From assembly GCF_001517975.1 (NCBI RefSeq), contig NZ_KQ950181.1, positions 310,060 to 374,059 on the forward strand: a stretch of 64,000 nucleotides of DNA. Reading direction: 5' to 3'. This DNA comes from Thermobifida cellulosilytica TB100 (GTDB lineage: Bacteria; Actinomycetota; Actinomycetes; Streptosporangiales; Streptosporangiaceae). Shown here piece after piece: positions 57,421 through 64,000 of this stretch (the stretch's first letter is position 1; every line of letters starts with the position of its first letter). A model generated the notes under the pieces. That model had not been told where the DNA came from, did not search any database, and worked only from the letters and a program-made list of their open reading frames with translations. The position numbers and the translations under genes are program-made.

Positions 57421-60130
57421 CGGTTCATCCCCACGTGCGTGGGTCTTGGGGCCGGTAGGTACTGGCGGTCGCGGGAAGCGACGGTTCATCCCCACGTGCG
57501 TGGGTCTTGGCCTGGCGCTGCTGGTGTGCCATCGTGGTGGTGCGGTTCATCCCCACGTGCGTGGGTCTTGGATCCCGCCCCCCTGCCCTGGTCAAGGGGG
57601 GCGGTTCATCCCCACGTGCGTGGGTCTTGGGCGCCGAGCAGGAACGCGAGCCAGGGGAACAGCGGTTCATCCCCACGTGCGTGGGTCTTGGAGCGTCGCA
57701 ATGTCCTTATCCGTGAAAAGCCGCGGTTCATCCCCACGTGCGTGGGTCTTGGCGTTTTTGCCGCGTTCCGAGCGCTCCGCACGGTGGTTCATCCCCACGT
57801 GCGTGGGTCTTGGTGGTCCAACCTGGACACGGACGCGCGCGCGAACGGTTCATCCCCACGTGCGTGGGTCTTGGGCGAAGCGCCACGGCCCCGGACTCGG
57901 CACCTACGGTTCATCCCCACGTGCGTGGGTCTTGGCCGGGTGAGGATCTGCTGACGCAGCATCCGCGCGGTTCATCCCCACGTGCGTGGGTCTTGGATCT
58001 CGCGCGCTGGGGGCGACCGGGACCACTACGGTTCATCCCCACGTGCGTGGGTCTTGGGGGGGCGCGTTCGCCCAGGGGTTCAGGAAACGCGGTTCATCCC
58101 CACGTGCGTGGGTCTTGGGTGACCAGCCGCTCGGTGTACACGCGCAAGCTCGGTTCATCCCCACGTGCGTGGGTCTTGGCCGAGCCCGCCGACCGCGGGG
58201 CCGGTCGCGCTCGGTTCATCCCCACGTGCGTGGGTCTTGGAGCGGGAATCGCGCATTGAACGGATCCCTAATCGGTTCATCCCCACGTGCGTGGGTCTTG
58301 GCGGCGGTTCTCGAACGAGTTGCCGCGGCAGGTCGGTTCATCCCCACGTGCGTGGGTCTTGGGGCTACCTGCTGATGCAGCAGAAAGACCTCAGCGGTTC
58401 ATCCCCACGTGCGTGGGTCTTGGCTGGACCTGTCCGGGACAGGTCTGACCAGGGAAGGTTCATCCCCACGTGCGTGGGTCTTGGAACAGCGGCTCCCGGG
58501 ATAGCATCGGTGATGCCGGTTCATCCCCACGTGCGTGGGTCTTGGTCGTGCAAATCGTGCCCCCGGGCGGGGTGATCCGGTTCATCCCCACGTGCGTGGG
58601 TCTTGGGATCTCGGAGACCGCCTCGACCGCCGGCCGCCCGGTTCATCCCCACGTGCGTGGGTCTTGGTTGTTCGCCGCGGTCTTCGACGGGCACGCCGCC
58701 GGTTCATCCCCACGTGCGTGGGTCTTGGATCGGCGCGAGCGACGCCAAAGCCGAGAAAGTCGGTTCATCCCCACGTGCGTGGGTCTTGGCCGGCAGCCCA
58801 GCCCCGGACCGTCGCGCATTTCGGTTCATCCCCACGTGCGTGGGTCTTGGGCGAGCTGGTCCGCGACCGGGTCCCCGACCTGCGGTTCATCCCCACGTGC
58901 GTGGGTCTTGGCGAGCACGCTCAGCACCCAGTTCGTCGACGCGCGGTTCATCCCCACGTGCGTGGGTCTTGGTACACGATCACGTGGGACGGGGCGCACT
59001 GGCACGGTTCATCCCCACGTGCGTGGGTCTTGGGGCCTCGGCACGCGTGGCGGGGAGGTGATCGCAGGTTCATCCCCACGTGCGTGGGTCTTGGCCGATG
59101 GCGTTGCCGTCCAGCCATTCGACCAGCGGTTCATCCCCACGTGCGTGGGTCTTGGGGGGGACGGCCGGGCGGCGGCGCGGCGTCCTCCGGTTCATCCCCA
59201 CGTGCGTGGGTCTTGGGCCGCGGCCGGGATGGCCGTGGCGTGCTACCTCGGTTCATCCCCACGTGCGTGGGTCTTGGTTCATCGGAGTCGTCGGTGCCGA
59301 GCAGCGCGGCGGTTCATCCCCACGTGCGTGGGTCTTGGACCCACACCGCGCCGTCGGGCACGTCCCCCGTCGGTTCATCCCCACGTGCGTGGGTCTTGGC
59401 AGGGCGGCGACCTCGGCGGGGGTCAGCAGCGCGGTTCATCCCCACGTGCGTGGGTCTTGGCCCGGCGCACGTCCGCAACCGTCTGTCCCCGCCGGTTCAT
59501 CCCCACGTGCGTGGGTCTTGGATGCGCCGATTTCGACAACCAGCCAGTCCCGGCGGTTCATCCCCACGTGCGTGGGTCTTGGCCTTCGTCAAGGCCACGG
59601 GCACCTCACCAGACCGGTTCATCCCCACGTGCGTGGGTCTTGGAGCCGGTCGAGGTCGATGTGTCCGAGGTGCGGCGGTTCATCCCCACGTGCGTGGGTC
59701 TTGGTCGGTGTCGATCGGCGCGAACTCGACTGATGCCGGTTCATCCCCACGTGCGTGGGTCTTGGAGGAACGGCGTACCCGCTCGGCGGCGTTGGCGCGG
59801 TTCATCCCCACGTGCGTGGGTCTTGGTCCGGAATCGCCTGGCGGGCGCGCGACCCGCGCGGTTCATCCCCACGTGCGTGGGTCTTGGTTAGTCGACTCGG
59901 TGGTACTGGGACTGGATTCGGTTCATCCCCACGTGCGTGGGTCTTGGGTTGGGACGGTGGCAGTACGGCAGGGACTCGACGGTTCATCCCCACGTGCGTG
60001 GGTCTTGGACCCCGGTCCTGGGGAGCAGCACCTCGACGTCCGGTTCATCCCCACGTGCGTGGGTCTTGGCCGGCACCGGGTTGCCCGTCGATGATGTGGA
60101 GCGGTTCATCCCCACGTGCGTGGGTCTTGG
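57421..60130 (-). CRISPR. CRISPR array 2, type I-E, 45 repeats / 44 spacers
   Basis: 29-bp repeats from 57421-57449 to 60102-60130; on the plus strand they begin CGGTTCATCCCC and end GTGGGTCTTGG. The period is 61 bp (32-nt spacers) except for a 30-nt spacer at 57572-57601 and a 31-nt spacer at 59888-59918. Read on the minus strand the repeat ends GGGGATGAACCG, the classic I-E handle, so the leader should be at the right end, next to cas3. Repeats at 57785, 58456 and 59066 differ from the consensus at the first plus-strand base only (T, A, A instead of C). No degenerate repeat is seen at the distal (57.4 kb) end. Confidence 0.98.
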
Positions 60131-60296
60131 AGAAGCTGACCTGCGACTTTGCGGCGCGTTATCTTCGCGTTATCTAACTTGCAGGCAGACTGTCCCAGCC
60201 CCACTCTAAACCAGTTTCTCGAAAACACCCCGCCTGTGGCGGTTCGTCCACTACGTTCTGCGCATACGCCAGGACAACAGAGGGGCGGGAGGGAAT
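60131..60296. promoter_or_regulatory. CRISPR leader / divergent cas3 promoter region
   Basis: 166 bp between array 2 and cas3, less G+C-rich than the surroundings. It contains two direct copies of CGCGTTATCT (60155-60164, 60166-60175) spaced 11 bp, that is one helical turn, 25 bp from the first repeat. On the minus strand GATAAC boxes there could be -10 elements for pre-crRNA. The position and composition fit a leader for spacer acquisition. Confidence 0.65.
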
Positions 60297-63131
60297 GTGT
60301 CCGAGCACGGCCGCACGGGCGAGAAGTACGACACCCCGTTGGTTGATCTGCGGTTCTGGGCAAAGGAACGCGGGCTCCGAGGGAAGGTGTACCCGCTCGC
60401 CTGCCATTCCCTTGATGCTGCTGCCGCAGCACTCGTCCTGTGGCACGAATACCTCTCTCCCGGGCTGCGGGAGACGATCGCCATGGCCATGGAGACGGAC
60501 GAAGAGCATGCGGGACGCTGTATCGCTTTCTGGGCAGGGCTGCACGACATCGGGAAACTGACCCGCGAGTTCCAGCAGCAGCTCGATATGGACCTGTCCG
60601 ACTATCCCGGAGAGGAACTCAGCGGCGAACGACGGTCTCACGCCGCTGCCACCGGACAGTGGCTGCCGTTCGTGTTGTCCTCGGTCGGCTATCCGGACGG
60701 ACAAGTCACGTGGCTGGTCGCCCAGTTGCTCGGCGGCCACCATGGTCGTTTCCACGAACATCCCGCTTCCCATGGTCGTAATCCGCTGGCGAAGCTTGGC
60801 TTCTCCTCCACCCAGTGGGAGGAGCAGCGCCGCGCCCTGCTGCACGTGGTCCTCGACGTGGTAGGCCGTCCCGGGCCGCCGAAGGAGCTGGACGGGTTGA
60901 CTGCCGCGGTTGTGTGCGGACTGGTCATCCTCGCCGACTGGCTGGTCAGCCAGGAAGACTTCATCCTGGAGCGCCTCGGTTCTCTTCCTGCCGACGGTTC
61001 TGCGTCCGCACTGCGCAGCCACTTCGAGGAGTCGAAGCGACGAATCCCCTCCTTGTTGGACGCCGCGGGTCTGCGGCCGATCACGGTTCCACCGGCTACG
61101 TTCACCGAGGCGTTTCCCCACATCAGCGAACCCAACGGCTTGCAAGCCTCACTGGCCGAACATCTGCCGTCGCTGTGCACCGGCCCGGGACTGGTGCTGA
61201 TCACTGCCCCCATGGGGGAGGGAAAGACAGAGGCCGCGTACCACGTGGCGGACCTGCTCGACGCGGCGACCGGACGGCACGGCCGCTTCCTGGCGCTGCC
61301 CACAACGGCTACCGCCGACCAGATGCACTTCCGTTTCAAGAAGTACGCGCGGCACCGTACCGAAGGCGCTGATCCAGCCCGCCCTTCGACCTTGGCCCTG
61401 CTGCACTCGATGGCGTGGCTGAACTCCGACTACGCCCCCGCCGACGTGCCGGGAGTGTCGACTGTCCTCTCCGACGGTGCCGACCACCGCGACCCGTTCG
61501 CTGCGACCGAGTGGCTGATGGGCCGCAAACGGGGCCTGCTCGCCTCTTGGGCGGTGGGCACGATCGACCAGGCGCTCATGGCAGTGTTGCGCGCCAAGCA
61601 CAATGCACTGCGCCTGTTCGGACTCGCGGGGAAGGTGGTCGTCGTCGACGAGGCGCACGCGGTCGACCCCTACATGCAGATCCTCTTGGAGCAGTTGCTG
61701 CGCTGGCTGGGTGCGCTCGACACGCCCGTCGTGCTGTTGTCGGCCACCCTGCACCACAGCATCGCAAACTCGCTGGTCAAGGCGTACCTGGAGGGTGCCC
61801 GAGGATACCGCTGGAGCAAGTCTGAGCCGCAGCCTGTCCCCGAGATTTCCTATCCCGGCTGGCTGCACGCCGACGCCCGCACCGGAAAGGTGACCCGCAG
61901 TGCCGACGTCGCCCCTGTTCCTATCGCCACGACTCCACGCAAGCCGCTGGCAGTGCGGCTCGTCGAGGTGCCGGTCGAGAAAGGAAGACCCGACCGGTCG
62001 GAGGCACTGCACAGAGAGCTGACCCCGCTGGTGGAGGGAGGAGGCTGCGCGGCGGTCATCTGCACCACGGTCGCCGAGGCCCAAGAGGTCTACGACCTTC
62101 TCGCAGACTGGTTCGCGGAGCGGGGCGGCAACGCCCCAGAGCTGCACCTGTTGCACGCGCGCTTCCCCAACCGACAGCGCACCGAGATCACCGAGACTGT
62201 CGTCGACCTGTTCGGCAAGGACGGTGCGAAGAACGGGCGACGGCCGACGCACGGTGCTGTTCTGGTGGCCACACAGGTCGTGGAACAGTCTCTCGACCTC
62301 GACCTGGACCTGATGGTCAGCGACATCGCGCCGGTGTCGCTGCTGCTGCAACGCGCGGGCCGCTGCTGGCGGCACGAGCACCTGGACGTCGTCGAACGTC
62401 CCGCGTGGGCCGAGCGTCCCGAACTCGTGGTGCTCACTCCCGAGCAGGACGCCGAGGCCGACGGTCCGCCGCGGTTCCCCCGTTCCTGGCAGGCGGTGTA
62501 CCCGCTGTCGCTGCTCCAGCGCACGCATGCGCTGCTGCGCCGCCGGGACGGGGAACCGGTGCGGATTCCCGAGGACGTGCAGTCACTGGTGGACGACGTG
62601 TACGACGACGACTCGCTCGCCGAGGACCTGGACGCCGACCTGGAACGCATGGGGGACGAGCTGGCCAAGCGCGGCCTGGCCCGCAACGCGGTCATCCCCG
62701 ATGTGGACGAGGTCGAGATTAGTCTGCACGGGCTCACCCAGTTCGACTTCGACGTGGACGAGCACCTGCTTGCGACCCGCTTCGGTGCCGGTTCGGTGCG
62801 GGTGCTGTGCTACTACGTCGACACGGCGGGGCAGCGTTGGCTTGACCCCGACTGCACGGTCGAACTTCCTGAGAAAGGGACGGGCAAAGACGGCCGGTTC
62901 ACCGTAGCGGACTGCCGTGACCTGGTAGCTCGCACGATTCCGGTGCGCATGGGGCTCTGGTTCGGTCGGCTGTCCGATGCCAACCGGCCACCCGAGGCGT
63001 GGCGGGAGTCGTTCCACCTGCGCGACCTGGTGCTCATCCCCCAGCAGGTGACGGAGGAGGGCACCGTGCTCCCCACCGAGGCGGGCGGGCGCGAGTGGCT
63101 GCTCGATCCGCGTAAAGGGCTGGTCTTCTAG
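60297..63131 (+). CDS. cas3: CRISPR-associated nuclease/helicase Cas3 (type I-E)
   Basis: 944 residues from GTG 60297 (GGCGGGAGGG upstream), the same length as I remember for the characterised Thermobifida fusca enzyme. The N-terminal HD nuclease has probable metal ligands H37, H83, D84, H115, H148, H149 and D214 (HDIGK at 83-87, GGHHG at 146-150, ADW at 213-215). The SF2 helicase has Walker A APMGEGKTEAAY (about 303-315), DEAH in VVVDEAHAVDPYM, motif III LLSATL, and motif VI region QVVEQSLDLDLD...LLQRAGRCWRHE. A C-terminal domain closes the protein. All catalytic motifs look intact. It degrades Cascade-marked DNA, but no Cascade, cas1 or cas2 gene follows; the next genes are on the other strand. 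Confidence 0.97.
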   Translation: MSEHGRTGEKYDTPLVDLRFWAKERGLRGKVYPLACHSLDAAAAALVLWHEYLSPGLRETIAMAMETDEEHAGRCIAFWAGLHDIGKLTREFQQQLDMDLSDYPGEELSGERRSHAAATGQWLPFVLSSVGYPDGQVTWLVAQLLGGHHGRFHEHPASHGRNPLAKLGFSSTQWEEQRRALLHVVLDVVGRPGPPKELDGLTAAVVCGLVILADWLVSQEDFILERLGSLPADGSASALRSHFEESKRRIPSLLDAAGLRPITVPPATFTEAFPHISEPNGLQASLAEHLPSLCTGPGLVLITAPMGEGKTEAAYHVADLLDAATGRHGRFLALPTTATADQMHFRFKKYARHRTEGADPARPSTLALLHSMAWLNSDYAPADVPGVSTVLSDGADHRDPFAATEWLMGRKRGLLASWAVGTIDQALMAVLRAKHNALRLFGLAGKVVVVDEAHAVDPYMQILLEQLLRWLGALDTPVVLLSATLHHSIANSLVKAYLEGARGYRWSKSEPQPVPEISYPGWLHADARTGKVTRSADVAPVPIATTPRKPLAVRLVEVPVEKGRPDRSEALHRELTPLVEGGGCAAVICTTVAEAQEVYDLLADWFAERGGNAPELHLLHARFPNRQRTEITETVVDLFGKDGAKNGRRPTHGAVLVATQVVEQSLDLDLDLMVSDIAPVSLLLQRAGRCWRHEHLDVVERPAWAERPELVVLTPEQDAEADGPPRFPRSWQAVYPLSLLQRTHALLRRRDGEPVRIPEDVQSLVDDVYDDDSLAEDLDADLERMGDELAKRGLARNAVIPDVDEVEISLHGLTQFDFDVDEHLLATRFGAGSVRVLCYYVDTAGQRWLDPDCTVELPEKGTGKDGRFTVADCRDLVARTIPVRMGLWFGRLSDANRPPEAWRESFHLRDLVLIPQQVTEEGTVLPTEAGGREWLLDPRKGLVF

Positions 63132-63206
63132 CCAACGATCTTGGCACCGCGGTCAGATTCGCTGGCTTTTCTGACCGCAGCGCCAGAAACGTGCGGGCCC
63201 TTCCTC

Positions 63207-63410
63207 TCACTGTCCTTCCAGCAGACGCGGGGTGGCGTAGACCCACCGGCCGCGGACCTCCTGGTAGAGGCCGGAGACACCATGACGGGTGAGGAAGCAG
63301 AAACGTTCGGTGCCGTAGTCCTGGACCAGCGCGGCAAGGTCGGTTGCGGGGATGGCCAGACCGTCGAGCGGTCCGGCATAGAGGGTCACGAGGTCGATGT
63401 CGTTGTCCAT
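63207..63410 (-). CDS. Small conserved protein, paralog of 23941-24150
   Basis: 67 residues. VTLYAGPLDGLAIPATDL, YGTERFCFLTRHGVSGLYQE and GRWVYATPRLLEG align with the copy at 23.9 kb over nearly the whole length. No known family function. It is 104 bp downstream of another small gene on the same strand and may share its transcript. Confidence 0.75.
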   Translation of the reverse strand: MDNDIDLVTLYAGPLDGLAIPATDLAALVQDYGTERFCFLTRHGVSGLYQEVRGRWVYATPRLLEGQ

Positions 63411-63514
63411 GCTGTCGGGGGTGGTGGGGCAGGGCTGGGGAAAGAAGAGCCCCTCCCCTGTCTCGGAGCCGGCCGTGCGCGTGTTTGTCCGCGGGCGGCC
63501 GGCTGCCTGGGCGG

Positions 63515-63778
63515 TCAGGGACGCGGGTACCGCCAGTAGCGGCGGTGGGGGTCGCGTCGGGGCAGCCCTGGTCGCGGCTGGGCGCTGAGGATTTCGGCCA
63601 GTTCGGTGACGGTGGCGGCGCAGACCAGTACGGCCAGGTCGCTGTGCCGGTAGGAGGGTTTGAGCACCGCTGTCACCTCGGGCAGTCCGGCGGGGTCGTG
63701 GAACTGGCAGATCTCGTAGTGCGGGAAGGCGTCGCGGGCGGCGCGCAACTCCTCGGGAGGCACGAGCTGGTACCTCAC
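63515..63778 (-). CDS. Hypothetical small protein coupled to ATPase gene
   Basis: 87 residues from GTG 63778, which overlaps the ATPase stop by 4 nt (GTGA); an in-frame ATG 15 bp upstream is also possible. VRYQLVPPEELRAARDAFPH, YEICQFHDPAGLPEVTAVLK and SDLAVLVCAATVTELAEIL. A compact alpha/beta protein, no family recognised. Coupling suggests it acts with the upstream RsbW-like protein. Confidence 0.65.
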   Translation of the reverse strand: MRYQLVPPEELRAARDAFPHYEICQFHDPAGLPEVTAVLKPSYRHSDLAVLVCAATVTELAEILSAQPRPGLPRRDPHRRYWRYPRP

Positions 63779-64000
63779 TCGCCCACCGCCCATTCGTCCC
63801 CGAAGCCAGGGCTGGTGGGGTCGTCGTTCCAGGTGAGGTGGAAGTAGACGCCGTCCTCCCAGGGGGCGAGGGTGCCCCAGGTGGTGGCGAGCCGCTCCAC
63901 GAGGAACAGGCCGCGGCCGTGCTCGCGGAACGGGTCGTCGGGGACGACCACGTGTGGGAAGGAGTTGCAGCGGCGCGGGGCGCGGGTGCGCACCTCGGTC
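63775..64000 (-). CDS. RsbW-like ATP-binding protein, C-terminal part (5' end outside window)
   Basis: 75 residues visible. NSFPHVVVPDDPFREHGRGL (G box) and FLVERLATTWGTLAPWEDGVYFHLTW match the end of the GHKL ATPase domain of the complete protein at 19.5 kb. The frame continues beyond the window edge. It leads an operon with the 87-residue gene and possibly the TLYAGPLDG paralog. Confidence 0.75.
   Translation of the reverse strand, partial: TEVRTRAPRRCNSFPHVVVPDDPFREHGRGLFLVERLATTWGTLAPWEDGVYFHLTWNDDPTSPGFGDEWAVGE

Noticed and set aside
57338-60209. Many long open frames across CRISPR array 2, encoding repeated HPHVRGSW/SSPRAWVL units
   Set aside because: They arise because 29-bp repeats and 32-bp spacers lack stops; not a repeat protein.
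1-64000. tRNA, rRNA or integrase/attachment site
   Set aside because: I looked for tRNA-like cloverleaf ends (CCA-adjacent, GGTTCGA T-loop) and integrase motifs near the CRISPR element and found none I could support.

Overview
The base composition (very high G+C), GTG starts, 4-nt stop/start overlaps and gene families (DUF397/DUF5753 regulators, DUF742, class III lanthipeptide synthetase, enediyne-type PKS) point to a filamentous actinobacterium. A 944-residue type I-E Cas3 and the general gene content suggest the Nocardiopsaceae (Thermobifida/Nocardiopsis relatives). That family placement is inference, not a measurement.

Layout: 1-0.37 kb holds the end of an aldo/keto reductase. 0.4-6.9 kb is a class III lanthipeptide locus on the minus strand in the order synthetase (LanKC), 43-residue precursor, then two ABC exporter subunits, which is the order of the amf/ram (SapB-type) operons. 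7-12.6 kb holds a MacB/FtsX-type ABC system divergent from a NarL-type histidine kinase/response regulator pair, plausibly peptide sensing and export or immunity. 12.6-26.4 kb is mixed ordinary and regulatory content: an XRE regulator, an epoxide hydrolase, a DUF742 protein, an XRE-SLOG pair, a TetR repressor with a clear operator divergent from a virginiamycin B lyase-like gene, a DUF397/DUF5753 pair, and small membrane or secreted proteins.

26.4-49.4 kb looks like a natural-product region. On the minus strand lie an aminotransferase, a methyltransferase, a VOC protein and a flavin amine oxidase. On the plus strand is a tightly coupled enediyne-type cassette: DUF1702/UnbL, UnbV, UnbU, an iterative PKSE with KS-AT-ACP-KR-DH-PPTase order, and a hot-dog thioesterase. 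It continues into an unknown protein, a glycosyltransferase, a PfkB-type kinase, an atypical LuxR regulator, an HldC-type nucleotidyltransferase, an NDP-sugar epimerase and a NodS-like methyltransferase. A second atypical LuxR regulator, a HAD phosphatase and a membrane protein follow. The likely product is a polyene-derived (enediyne or related) scaffold carrying an unusual, possibly heptose-derived sugar. The usual enediyne accessory oxidases are not in the window.

49.4-53.6 kb is housekeeping-like: a frameshifted DinB protein, DUF4180, Spo0M, an XRE regulator divergent from a methionine aminopeptidase, and DUF4383. 54.1-63.1 kb is a CRISPR region with two I-E-type arrays of different repeat sequence. 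Array 1 has 7 repeats plus 1 degenerate copy; array 2 has 45 repeats. They flank remnants of a mobile element, and each array abuts a gene that stops at the array boundary. A divergent cas3 follows array 2, but no Cascade, cas1 or cas2 genes are present. The last 0.8 kb holds three small minus-strand genes: a paralog of a small protein at 23.9 kb, a coupled small protein, and the end of an RsbW-like ATPase.
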